DNA of 64,000 nt from NCBI GenBank assembly GCA_021234155.1, contig JAJEKV010000064.1:6076001-6140000 (forward strand), read 5' to 3'. The notes under the pieces are model-generated. The model was given only the letters and a program-made list of their open reading frames with translations, was not told the origin of the DNA and ran no database searches. This document shows, piece by piece, positions 45,430 to 56,862 of the stretch. Made by a program: the position numbers and the translations under genes. Position 1 is the stretch's first letter; every line of letters starts with the position of its first letter. The stretch is from Isoetes taiwanensis. Lineage: Eukaryota; Streptophyta; Lycopodiopsida; Isoetales; Isoetaceae.

Positions 45430-46416
45430 AAATAAGATATTACTATTCAGAAATTGCACGTCATTGGGATGTTCTCAATGTAGACAAAAACATTCTATTC
45501 ACATAGGAATGGAGTACATGGATGGATTACGTAGATAATAATATCAACTAAACAACATGCGTCGAAAGCATAGGTTGAACGTAAAAGACAATAGATAATA
45601 ATAGATAATATTAAACATGGGCGTTTCAGTCAATATCCAGTTCCACCGCAATTAGATCCCCGAGTTGGAACTCTGATATGTCTTGTCGGCAGTGCAGATC
45701 CAGCCAGTCATCCAATTCTGCCATCGGATAGGGAGTGCTGAGGATGAGTTTGATTACCAAAGCCACCGCACGCCTCTTTTCCTTCTTGTAAACTTCTTAA
45801 ACAACGGCCGGAAAGTGTTGTGCAGCCAAACATCCTCCATTTTCAGCAACCTCTTGAGCTTACGCCTGTAAATATGGCGTTTCAAGGAAATCAAGCGACC
45901 TTCCAGCTCTACCACCTAAGGTTATCCGGCTCATCGCCATCCTTCATCAACTCTCCACGGCGAATGAGCTTCCCGAGTTGGCTTCTCATTTCTTACGTGC
46001 CATTTTGGTTTATCTCGTTACGCACCTCAACTTTGGCTGATTCGCATGAGCTAATATTGGCTCGGCGATATGGCACTGCATTTCGCTCATTGTGAATCCA
46101 TAGCTGCGCCTGGTTCGGACCATTCTGACTGGCACGAATATGAATCTACACTATGCAGATTTGCGAATGCCGGCTGCTGTGGCGAGACCACGTCTACAGA
46201 AGGCGCTTGGGCGAGACACAAACTCGGTTGGCACTTTTTGGGCTTTATAGATACAAGGCCTGCCATCCCACCTACCTGCACACATTTCGAAAATTTGCAT
46301 CATTCTACTAAATAAAACCCTTATTTTCTAAAAAATCGGGTACATTTGGGAGTCATATGGACTCGGCCAAAGTCCACAATTAATGAAATTATGCTTAAAA
46401 TAGAGGGATTATAGCA
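45430..46416. other. No gene recognised
   Basis: Scattered frames on both strands without family features. The palindrome field ends at 45411, and base composition returns to AT-rich by about 46300. Confidence 0.35.
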
Positions 46417-49400
46417 ATGAAGAAGAATTCTCCTTCTAAAGATTCGCCTTCAAAGAAGAATAAGAAATTGAGGCTGAGTGACTGCAGAATAAGAGAAATT
46501 TTAGGAGAAATTTTTGAAGTATTCAACCAAATTAGTACAAATGTTGATGACAATGACAAAGGCCGTATCCTTGACAGTCTTCTTTGAAGGGCAAGGGATT
46601 TACCAATTGCTTTTATAAAGAAATCTAAGCAGGTTACTATGGCCGAGCAAATGGTGAAGGATTTGAAGGAAACAATGCAAGAACATAAGTATAAGAGGAA
46701 TCATGACATGCTTCGTGCAAGGAAGTCCACCCTGATAATGGCAGCAGCAGGTACAAATGGTGTCAAGCCTATGAACCAAGCAGAAGTAGCCAGATTGCTC
46801 AGCATCCCCAGAAAAACAATTTCAAATGCTTTTCAAAAAAGGGTGCAAGCTAACAAAGGGGAAGGACCTTGATCAATGTTCAGGAGGAGGAAGCGGATGG
46901 ATAGCATGTTAAATTACAATAGAGAAGATGTTCTCAAGTTCTGGACAGAGAATACAAGAGTTTCTCCATACAAGAAAGCCGTGAGGAGGTATGTATCAGA
47001 GACAGGAAGAAAGATGGAACATCCAATTCACCTTCTTGAGGTCAGCCAAGTAAGTATTCATCCTATATTGTAGGGTTCATTATATGTAGCATTTATTTGG
47101 CATTCACACGATTTTCCTGCAGTTGCAATTCTACCTCAGGTTTAGAGAGGAAAATCCTGATATCAAAATTGCATTGCAGACTTTTGAGAGGTTGAAACCG
47201 AGTTTTGTAAGGAGGATGCGTGAAAGGCATACATGCTATTGCATCTACCACTTGAAATTTGAATACATCATGCAGGGATTGAACAGCATGAGAAAATCGG
47301 GTGGAGTTCATGACAATTCCAACTGCCACTGTGATATTTGTGGCCCTGGCCTAGAATGTGCAGCCAAGGAGCATACAACCAAGTGCACCAGTGATTTATG
47401 GAGACAAGTGGTCTGCAGCAAAGGTGATGATGAGGAGTGGTTTGATCATAACTGCTTGATGTTGGCGTGCAAAAAATGTGGGTTGGATAGAATTAGAAAA
47501 TGTCCACAGGAAATGGATGGCACGGGTTCATTACTAGTTATTGGAAGACATTTGAAAAGCAACCTGTGGACCAGGACAGAGAATTCAGGGATCCAAGCAA
47601 AGGCTTTGAGGTACAAACCTGTCTTAAGATTAGTACAGAATGAGAGAAGTCCCAAAGAGTTTCAAGAGAATGAGATTTTGTTCCACACAATTACATAGCA
47701 CATTGGCAGGCCAATCAGTTTAAAACAGTGTGTGTCATCATTTCCAGAAGATACAATTGTATCTGTTATTGATTTTGCAGAAAATTACAGCATCAAGATC
47801 CAGAATGAGCCCCAGTCAATGCACTGGCATACAGATCAAGTTTCTATACTTGTTCACATAACATATAGACATGACAAAAGTGCTAATATTCCTGTTCGTT
47901 GAAACCCTGAATACAAGACAAAATAGACAATATGTATGACCACAAAGTGGAGATATTGCCATGGTCGAGTCAAGGCAATCATTGCAGCTGCTGCAAGTAT
48001 TGGTAATATGTGAGGATGAAGCGCTCCGTCTTGCTACGAGTATGGGAACGGGCTGCAGGCCTATCGGGTCTGATCTTTCCAAATGCTTAGTCATCTCCTT
48101 TATTCAATTCTCACAGTTGGAATTAACTTCCAAATCCTTGCTGATTTTTTCAATGGCAGTTTCTAATTCTTACAAATCAGCCTTTAAACAATCAATGGGA
48201 ATCATTAGAGCATATAAGTCAGCAATATAACTTGATTTCTCATCCTCTAAGTGGGATGCCGAAGCCATTTGCACATCAGTTGGCTTCCCCCTTGCTTTTA
48301 AACCTGCCATAATACTGAACTGCTCACATATTTGTGCATCTTTATTCTGCACAAGTCTTGTCAAGAAGCTCTTATCACTCTCATGCTTCAACAGTTCAAT
48401 TTCCATTGTTTTCCTTTTCTCTTTTAAAGTCTGTATTTCATCAAGCATGGAGGCAAAATCTAATGCTCTTCTTTCCCTCCACCTTTTCATCATTTTCAAC
48501 TGCTGCCCCAATTCTATCTGAGGCATACATTTAGTAGCTTTAACATTGGAAGACACTGTAGCTAATTCTGTTAGGTCAGATTCTTTTTTAGAGCCTTTTG
48601 AATGAAGACTTGCACTTGCTTTCACCTCATCCCAATCAATGCTTACTCCTTTGTAATGAACAGACAGAAGAAGACTGTCCAAAGAAGAAAAAAAAGAACA
48701 GAAGATTGGAGCAGATCAGGAATAGATTCAACAATGGTAGGAAGATCATAAAAGAGACTCACTTTTATATTTCTGATGATAAAGTGCATGACTCATTATT
48801 TGTGGAACACTGCCTACAAAAGCATGCTGCATGGCAAGCATGCTGCATGGCTTAAGGAACAGGAAATAGAGTATGAGAAGCATTGGGTTTGGAGTGATGG
48901 CTGCTCATCACAATTCAAGTCAGCAAAACCTTTTTTTTTCTTAGGCATGTACTTCACAATGAATGACAAGGAAATAGTGTGGAACTACTTTGCCACTGCT
49001 CATGGTAAAGGTGAACATGATGGTGCAGGTGCTGTTATCAAAGAAAAACTCAAACCCAATGGTGGATTACTGAGGCATGCTAAAGATATTGTAAAATTTC
49101 TGTGGACATATTTCGACAGTCTACCAGTTGATGAAACAGATGAGATCAAAAGATATTTTTGGGAAATTGAACCTGCTGTTGTGGCAAACATGCAAGAATA
49201 TGAAATTGAAACACTTAAAGGCACAAAAAAGATTCACTGTATCAGACCTGTCAGCAGGAGTAGACCAAACAGGCTTGCTCATAGATGCCTGTCATGTTTC
49301 TGCTTGTTTTGCATGGATTAGAATTGGGACTCCTGCATCAATACAGGTAGATTTGGAAAGTGGGAGGTAACTGACTTAAAACCAGGAGTTGAGAAGAAAA

Positions 49401-49789
49401 AAGAGACTCTTGAACAAGCCAATGAATGGATCAGTAATTTGATAGAGGTAGGTGACAATTTTGCAGTGAATACTGAGGTAGACAATTCAGAGGGTGTGGA
49501 CTTCTACATCCTCAAGTGCACAGAACCCAAATGCACACTTGAAGATTCATACAAAGATGGATGGGGGCAAAAATTTGGAGTGCATGAGGTTATCTTAAGT
49601 GGACAGTATTATCAATTCTTGGGTAATTTCAAGTACATGTTGCTCACTAAACAACCAGAAGCCTCCATGCACAGCCACGTGGTAAGATATCCTAAAATTG
49701 ATATGGACAAAATAGAAGGCACAGACATGTACAAAATTTCACAGGGGACCCATGAAAAAATTATGGCCAGTCTCCCAATAACATTGTAA
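46417..49789 (+). pseudogene. DDE-type transposase gene, decayed, with intron
   Basis: Starts MKKNSPSKDSPSKKNKKLRL. Residues about 120-150 form a helix-turn-helix (MNQAEVARLLSIPRKTISNA). A GCCAA|GTAAGT donor at 47050 and CTGCAG acceptor at 47122 define a 73-bp intron. Then come LQFYLRFREENPDIKIALQT, a Cys/His cluster (HCDICGPGLEC, CLMLACKKCG), DFAENYSIKIQNEPQSMHW near 47775-47830, SDDKVHDSLFVEH (about 48772), WSDGCSSQFKS (about 48895) and HGKGEHDGAG (about 49010). A C-terminal domain ends at 49789. The Asp/Glu pattern fits a DDE nuclease. Similar DFAENY/WSDG/HGKG proteins occur as orphan transposase-like genes in many animals. Two in-frame TGA codons (at about 46585 and 46870) look like CGA-to-TGA changes. 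Further shifts and an insertion at about 47890-48710 show it is dead. Confidence 0.7.
48170..48682 (-). pseudogene. Coiled-coil ORF inserted antisense in the transposase gene
   Basis: 170 residues, starting MDSLLLSVHYKGVSIDWDEV. A long charged coiled coil (SMLDEIQTLKEKRKTMEIEL, SDKSFLTRLVQNKD) occupies the middle. The surrounding transposase frame resumes only at about 48716. The piece therefore lies in an insertion of about 0.8 kb. Its style resembles the coiled-coil gene at 53580-54445, but I see no clear identity. No family is recognised. Confidence 0.4.
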
Positions 49790-49799
49790 TTCTTTGACA

Positions 49800-50300
49800 C
49801 TTAACCAAATTGATTTAATTCTTTGCAAGTAATTTGTTGTTCCAGCACCTAAGCACGTAAGCACACATTTGTATATATATTAATAATAGTGAGGATGCAC
49901 AAGGGTGGTGTGCATGGACACGTACTTCGAAATGAAGATTGAATTGTTGTTTAAGAATGTACATTTGTGACATTGGAATAACATTCAATTATTTATTTTG
50001 GTACCATCACCATCCCAACATTCTTGGCAAAAATATAGTGTCAAGGCATTTCCTCGATGTGACATGTGTCAATTCCAATGGTCATACGAAATATTCAAGC
50101 CTGATTACGAATTAATTGTTCTGGCGCGTGTGAGGTTTTTCGTACACTGACATGCCTAAGCATAGGATTTAAGCACTAGGCGCCTAATCATAGGATTTAA
50201 GCTCTTCTTACAAGCTCATGCTTCCGCCTTAAGCCGGCTTCTTACGCCCAAATTCTCTTCTTACGCCCCAGTCCTCTTCATTCCGTCTATTTCCAGCACC
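49800..50300. other. Transposase 3' flank and upstream region of the acidic gene
   Basis: No gene. 50150-50225 twice carries 'ataggatttaagc' and has the palindrome TAGGCGCCTA. This begins a field of TAAGC-containing motifs. Confidence 0.4.
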
Positions 50301-50732
50301 ATGGCCTCGGCTAGTTCAGCATGCAGCGGAAATAAAACACCCCAGTATGTGCTTAAGCAGGTGCCTGAGGATGCGAAGGACCGTGAGGAAGAAGAAGGTA
50401 ACTTGGTATTCTTTTGTTTTGCATTTTTTTTTGTTTTGTTTTTCTTTTGTTTTAACTAAATGCTTTCTTTGTTTACAGAAGTCGAGCAGGAAGTGAAGCA
50501 GGAAGTGGTGAATTCTGAAGAGGAAGAGGAGGAGAATTCTAAGGAATCTGAGGAAGAGGAAGAGGAAGAGGAAGAGGAAGAGGAAGAGGAAGAGGAAGAG
50601 CATGATTCGGAGGAGGAAAAACAAATGGTTTTTGAGAGCTGCTACGAAGACCGCCCGACCAAAAGGCAAAGGAGGAGGGAATTGGAGGAGAACGTTTGGA
50701 GTGAGCCCGAATCTGAACCCAAAAGCCCCTGA
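50301..50732 (+). CDS. Small acidic, probably nuclear protein (two exons)
   Basis: Exon 1, 50301-50397, reads MASASSACSGNKTPQYVLKQ and VPEDAKDREEE, and ends at AAG|GTAACT. The intron is 81 bp. Exon 2, 50479-50732, starts after TTTACAG in the matching phase. It holds a Glu-rich run of more than 30 residues, then YEDRPTKRQRRRELEENVW, a basic nuclear-localisation-like patch, and ends SEPKSP. The product would be about 117 residues. Acidic-plus-basic small proteins often bind histones or act as transposon helper proteins, but no family is recognised. The frame is open across both exons. Confidence 0.5.
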
Positions 50733-50840
50733 AAGACCCTGAAAGCTGAAAGCCTGCCCCTGAAAGCCTGAAAGCCCCCGAAGCCCTTTGAAGCAAGCCC
50801 GCCCCCCCCGAAAGCCCGAAGCCCCGAAAGCCCTTAAGCA
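50720..50840. repeat. Minisatellite of CCTGAAAGCC-type units
   Basis: About ten imperfect 8-12 bp units (CCTGAAAGCC, CCCGAAAGCC) directly after the stop of the acidic gene. Confidence 0.75.
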
Positions 50841-51937
50841 CCGGGCCTTATGGCCTTTTTTGTAAAATATTTTGTATATATATGAAGTTTTTTGTCTCAT
50901 CTACTTTGTTCTTTGTTTTTCATTTTTTTTCTCTATCAAATGTTCTTTTTGTCTATCAAATATATGAAGTTTTTTGTCTCATCTACTTTGTTCTTTGATT
51001 ATCTCACTTACTTTGTTCTTTGTTTTGTCTCACATTTTATTTTTTCCATTATGTAAAAAATGAATTCATTTGATGTTCTTACTTCCATTATCCATGCAGA
51101 TGACAAAACATTGAATTCTTGTACAGTCCATTCAAATTCTGCTTGAATGTAACAGTGCTCTAGCTCAAACACTAAGCACTTTAATTAGTTTCAGCAGTGC
51201 TTGTGAGTAAGCACTGGTTAACACGAGCACTTATGCAATGAACAGCTAGCTTTAAACAATTATATAGCATAACAGTAAGCACTGCACCTTAACTGCACCT
51301 TAACTGCATGACAGTAAGCACTTGATGACATTAACACTTCTGCAATGGCTTTCTAGCGTTAAGCAACTACATGCTTAGTAACTGTCACTGCATATAACAG
51401 TAAGCAGTATCTGACATTAAGACTCGTACCAGACTAGCATTTGCAAGCAAATTTTTTTTAAGCACTTGATAAGTTTTAAGCACCCCTTGCAGTCAGCATT
51501 GAACTAGATATAAACAATATAGCAAAAACTTATAGACAAGTATGCATTGAACTATATAAACAGTATAGCAAAAACATTGTTAAATTAATATAAGATAAAG
51601 ATGGTACATGAAAAGTGTAGGATTCCTTGGCCTAAATAAATGACAATCAGGCCAATAATCATAACTGTCTCAGGCTTAATCACAGTAATGGAGGATAACA
51701 ATCTTTATCACCATAAACCTTCTTCAATTCCTCATTCACAAGGGTGCACAACTGCAATTGTTTTCCAGAAAGTCTTTCCAAGCATAACTTCGTGACGTTA
51801 AAATCTCTTCTTCTTCAAAAAAAAAACCTTGTGGCGTGACGTTAAAATCTCTTCTTCTTCTTCTTCTATCTGTCATAGGCCAGGGCATGCAATTGTGTGT
51901 GTTCTTCACCAGTAACTTCATTTTTTCCTCAGTCTTG

Positions 51938-52498
51938 GTCTACAGTATTCCTTCTATCTTTAGGGTGAGTACTGTTAGCACTTCATCACGCACATCCATC
52001 TTGAATCACGGTACTAACGTTTTCGAGTGGGTGCTAAGGTAAGACTTGTATAATGAATCATCAAGAAGCAAAGTCTTACCTTTGAATCTTGGGTATGACT
52101 CATATATTTTTTCCAAGTGGCTTCATCATGGTCGACAGCCCGGGTTTGTCGGGTGGGAAAAACCGGTCTTCACACATTTTCTTTTCCCCGTCCCCATACA
52201 AATAGAAATCATCCCCTCAAATCTGGACATAGTACTTGCACACATCTTCCACATTAGAGAGTTGCATTGATGACCATATACCAACACAACATACGTAACA
52301 AAGTCTTGGGGAAGAACGGCGCTTCCGGTCCGAATATCACTTTCTTTACGCTAGTGTATGTCATTGTCAATCCCGCCTTCCAAGCGTATGTGTTCATTTG
52401 CACCAAAAGTTTTTACCAACACACCATTTAAATCCAAGACAATGAGTTTATCTTTTGCTGCCAAATCAATATTTACTACGTTGGAACATCCTGAATAC
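51938..52498 (-). pseudogene. FCP1/NIF-type HAD phosphatase, C-terminal domain, decayed
   Basis: After a TTGTGTAG acceptor at 52499 the minus strand reads YSGCSNVVNIDLAAKD, then KLIVLDLNGVLVK, the HAD motif I of plant FCP1/NIF-domain proteins. Further on, IWSSMQLSNVEDVCKYY matches motif II surroundings, DDFYLYGDGEKKM is followed by RFFPPDKPGLSTMMKPLG, and KTLLLDDSLYKSYL is motif III with its Asp pair. The domain would remove phosphate from phosphoserine substrates. In-frame stops and frame changes show it is a pseudogene. It is the downstream neighbour of the minus-strand coiled-coil and Cys/His segments and may be the end of the same gene. Confidence 0.72.
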
Positions 52499-52680
52499 CT
52501 ACACAACAGGAATTACTACATGAATAAATAGATGAAGATGAAAATGAAAAATGCGTTGAATGTGGAAACCTTTCACGTATCAACAAAGCGAGGATTCTCT
52601 CGACCTAACGAGAATCAACCGGTAATCCTACATTGAATGCAACAAAAGAAAATCAATAATATTCAATGTTTTAAGCAACA

Positions 52681-53431
52681 CTAAGTTGTGGCCTTGGCCA
52701 GCACTTCCCACACTGACTTTCCAGGTTTTGTAAGGGCATCAATCACTTGTTGAACATCAGGCTCACTTGAAACTTGAGGGCCTGATTCTGAATTTTCTTC
52801 AGAAAACACTTTGATAGGTGTGGTGTCATGATTGAGATTGCTTCCTGCATCTTTCACAGTGCTGCTTCTTGTTCTCTTTCTTGTAGCCTGAACAACTTCT
52901 TTGCTATCCTCCAGCTTACCCCTCTTTGTTCTTCTGCCCTTTCCTTTTGACAAAAATTCACCCAAGTTGCCCTCATCCAATGGAATTACTCCCTCAACTT
53001 CCTTAAGTGCTTCATTAGTGTACACTTTCGGGATCTGTTGTTTTTCCACAAACCGGTCTTTGTATTTACAACCGGTCTTTGTGTTTACAACTTCTTCTAT
53101 AGCTTCTTGGACAGCTTCTTGGACTGGTGGTGGTGGTTCTGCTATTACATTCAAATCGGTCCGCGATTGATTTGTACTCCTATAGGACTTTGCGGTGTTG
53201 TGCATCTTCAAATGAAGCCAATGTCCTTCTTTGAACAACGTAGGGTGAGACCTCAATTGCAGGACGGATTAACACATCCTTTTTTGGTGTACTATTTGAA
53301 GCACCTGCAAGATGGCCAAAACCTAGCTCGTCAAATACACCCTCTGGCACCTTTCCAAAGCAACCATGAATACATTGTCCTCCTCTCAACAATGAACAAC
53401 AAGCTATATGATACTCATGTTGGCAATTCAT
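52681..53431 (-). pseudogene. Cys/His-rich segment followed by a basic tail
   Basis: 53431-53180 begins MNCQHEYHIACCSLLRGGQC and continues IHGCFGKVPEGVFDELGFG. Its C-x2-H-x3-H-x2-CC...C-x3-C spacing suggests a zinc-binding domain. In another frame, 53256-52681 continues with KEGHWLHLKMHNTAKSYRST, a Pro- and Glu-rich stretch, and a Lys/Arg-rich part (GKGRRTKRGKL), ending SVWEVLAKATT. The frame change near 53250 is a single shift. It probably belongs with the coiled-coil segment upstream and the FCP1 segment downstream. Confidence 0.45.
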
Positions 53432-53579
53432 TGCTAAACTTAACCTTTGTAAGCTTTAGTGAATTCCGGACCACATCTTTTTTATGTATAAAATGGATCT
53501 TGCACTAACAACTTATCTCAGATAATAGTAGAGATGCTAAATGTTGCAAGAGTATCCATTTTCAGCTTCCACAAATTGT

Positions 53580-54445
53580 TTATGTAGAAATGCGTAAGTA
53601 TTTGTTCTTCTTGAGAACTTTTAACTCCTCCTCAAGTTTGATTTTACATTTGACCTGCTCATTAACGGATGTAGGGTTCATTGCTTTTTGTACCTTGTTC
53701 ACGTGCCAAGTTTCCATCCGACGATCTGCTCCAAATCTTTAATTTCTGCCTCCAACTCACTGTTTGGATTAAGCTTGAACTCCTCCTGTTTTGTAGCCAA
53801 ATCATTTGTGGCTTGTCTTAAACTGTTCTCAACCTCTTCCAACATCATTTTCTGTACTTCAGAGGCCTTCTCATTGCCTTTCAACTCACTTCCTACTGCT
53901 TCCAGATTCTTTATGATAAGTAAAATTGCTTTTCCAATCTCCTGTACTGCATTCTCTAAGGTTTTTATGTTTTCATCACATGCACTGATCTCAGTTGATC
54001 CAGCTGCCACCTTTGGCTTTACCTTCATTTCAGTTTTCCTAACATGTGCTACAACATCTGCCTCTGTTTTTACTTGTCTATTGTTGTGGTATCTTTGGCA
54101 TTGCACAGCAAATGCAGCCCAGTTTACTTTGTATTCCCCAGGTGCAACTATTGATCTAGTGCAATTTTCAAACGCAAAAGCAAGGGCCAGTTGCTTTCTT
54201 ACTTCTTTGTTGTGACAATTCTTGTAGATTTTTTGGCAGAGTGTTTCCAACACCTCTTGAAGATGCTCCTTTGCACAGTGCCATTTTATCTTTCCCTTGT
54301 TCATCTTCTTTGTCCAAACAGATTCCCAATCTCGATCCGTGACATTATTTTCCAACCAAGTTTCTTCCTCATGGGGCTTCACCCCCGAATTGCACAGACC
54401 TCTGATGCTGTAAAAATCATCCGCGCTCCATGCCTGCATCATCAA
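53580..54445 (-). pseudogene. Coiled-coil protein gene, unknown, one frameshift
   Basis: Starts MMMQAWSADDFYSIRGLCNS. A Trp-rich helical region (TDRDWESVWTKKMNKGKIKW) and an Asn/Arg-rich part are followed by a long coiled coil from about residue 150. The frame stops at 53699. The adjacent frame continues METWHVNKVQKAMNPTSVNE and then LEEELKVLKKNKYLRIST, to a stop at 53580-53582, so one base shift near 53725 is likely. No family is recognised. Confidence 0.5.
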
Positions 54446-54574
54446 CAGTCAAACACTGATCTGAGTTTTCGCGTGCAGGGGAAAATGAGGGAGAAGGGTG
54501 TGACGGGCTTCGACGTCCGCGAGTTTCAGCACTTAAAGTGCTTAAACGCTTCGCCAAAAGTTGTACCCCACTAG

Positions 54575-56855
54575 CGATTTTACATCCTTGTGCCATAACT
54601 ATGCTTTAAATATCTATAGAATGTGATAAAGCTAATGATGGGATACAATCATACTTAAAAAATACTATTCTTAGATACAATCACCAAAACAAAATAGGAG
54701 CTTACAATCAGTTAGTGGCACATACATGTATCATTATGTTGGAGTCATAACAATAATGCTATGGTAGGATTTTAAACATTGTTATAAGTACTACACAAAT
54801 ACATTAGTGATTAACATTTATAGCCACATACATTACATAAATTCTTAAATGGGCAAAACTTATCGCCTTCCAAAAAAGTTTCGAATATAAAATTATCGCC
54901 AAAATAGTGATACCCAGATTACGATATAATACCACTAAAATCATCACAGTTTAAAGTATATCATGATTTTTGGAAAGTTAAATTTTTATCTTGAATAAGA
55001 ATTATATACCTAGAAATGTGCACCTATAATGTCAACATAATGTATAACGTTAGTAGCACATATATAGAGAGAGAAATTAGGGACGTATAATTAGACACGC
55101 CAATAATTCCATATTGATATTTTATATTTTATGATTGTTTTTTAACATATTTTCTATACCCTGCCTTTTTTCCCGCCCTTTCTAGAAATTTGAAATTTGG
55201 TACATACCTTTGAACCGAAGATTGGTTGTTCCACTTGGAGAAACTACTCTCTGTTTTCGGCAGAAGCTTCAGCAAAGCCTGGTCTACTTCTTGTTTTGGC
55301 AAATTTGTTTCTTATTCCTTCTTATTCACGAAAGAAGCTTCATCAACCACGAATTATTTAGCCCCAAATCTCAACCCATCGTCAAATAAGATCTCAAATC
55401 TCGTCTAGAAAGAAGGATGCTTTTGCAAAAGGGATTTTGATTTCTACGAGACAGGGTATCTGATCACAAATTTATCTTGTATTAGGCATTTAGATTTTAA
55501 AAGTTTAGCTTGAAAAGGCCTACTAGCAAGAATAGGGCTCGATTTGCTTCAACGCTGCCAGAATAGTAGCCGCAATAGAGGGCTTAAACGGATTGATGGA
55601 TGCGATGGAGGAGGATTTTGAAGCCTCATGTGCTTCAAAAGCTTGCATTCTTCAGTCTTCAGATGTCAGATTTCCAGGTTGCAACTTCTAGCTTAGGCAG
55701 CACTGCAATATCAGCCTTATCTATCTACCATTCAAAGAGTCTATCTGAAAAGCTTACCTTGTATTGTTTATTAATATATTGAGATATATATGTGGTCTTC
55801 CAATGTTACACTCTTGTCTTACAAAACCCCTTACTGCGATCAACAAATTGAAGCTCAAAATAGACAACAAACTGTGAAAAATTAAAAAGCAAAGCCACTA
55901 AACATCCATTATCTGGGATCATCAGAATGTCGAGGTGTCGTCCTGGCCCTTAGATTTGAACCATGATCGGCGGACACAATCGTCCATTGTACATTGATTC
56001 ACGTACCAAGGGGAGAATATTCAACATTCAACCTATCGTTGGGTGTCGTCCACGCATATACCTACTCCATCAGGGGGCACAACCCATGGCACGTAGGATC
56101 CATAAAGGTTGAGCTTGTTTAGTAAGGGTGTGCATCTGAGCCTCTACAAATAGGCTGGTGCATATTAAAGCCCTACCTCCAATGGTTATATGTCCCCACC
56201 TCGATGGTCATATGTCCTATACGAGAAATATGCAAATATGTGAGGCCGCTAACAGTGCCTCGGTTCTCTTGCGATAGCAATAGAACCGACATTCCTTGGA
56301 TGGGGACGTTTCTTCTCACATCTGCTATTTATTCCGCCTCTTGTCTAATTTCCATTCATCGGCATTCTCTTGACCTTTCAATTTTCCTTCTTTTTGGCTC
56401 CACAAGTTTATTTTGTTCTTTCTAGCTTCTCTTCTTTAGCTAAATTTCCTTTCTTAATTATGTTCTTCGAGCTGAATATTTTCTTTCTCCGGTTATATTA
56501 GCTTTTTTCATTCGGCTGCTTCATCCAGGTTTGCTTTCATCCAAGTTTGCTTTCTTCCACGTTTCTCTTCCCACCAGGTACGACATTCAAAATTTGTTGA
56601 GTCGACATTGAATAGGTTTACTCATCTCCTATGTGTGGTTTTAGTTGATTTGCTTGAGGTCTAGTGGTTGCATGGCTGTGGTCGGGATCGATTTTGCGGT
56701 CTAACACAACCGATTTTGTTGTCTTACATAAGGTCTGGTAATTTTTTCCCCTTCTACTTATTCAATCCGCTGGTGCTCCTTTTTTCTTCTTCAAGTGGCA
56801 GGATCCAGTTATGAATTTCTACAATGGTTTTGTACGAGCTTTGATTCTGAGGGTA
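54575..56855. other. Long AT-rich stretch with no gene seen
   Basis: Short frames only. From 56273 a block of about 100 bp recurs at 62908. The TIR element starts at 56863. Confidence 0.4.
56273..56375. repeat. Left copy of a dispersed direct repeat (partner at 62908)
   Basis: The phrase 'gatagcaatagaaccga', then 'ccttggatggggacgtt', then 'catcggc-ttctc' and 'ttttggctcc', occurs here and at 62908-63000 in the same order. The two copies are 6.6 kb apart and diverged. Confidence 0.6.
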
Positions 56856-56862
56856 AGCGAGC

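Larger units (their letters stand above)
50130..51490. repeat. Field of TAAGCAC/GTGCTTA motifs
   Basis: Many copies of TAAGCACT or close variants on the plus strand between 50150 and 51490 (for example near 51165, 51205, 51270, 51315, 51460). A palindromic AGCACTTAAAGTGCTTAA lies at 54529-54546 on the far side of the minus-strand coding block. Subterminal repeats of this kind flank transposase genes in hAT and CACTA elements. No terminal inverted repeat was found. Confidence 0.45.

Noticed and set aside
50316-50900. Minus-strand frame rich in Phe, Leu and Gly
   Set aside because: It is antisense to the acidic gene and the 10-bp minisatellite.
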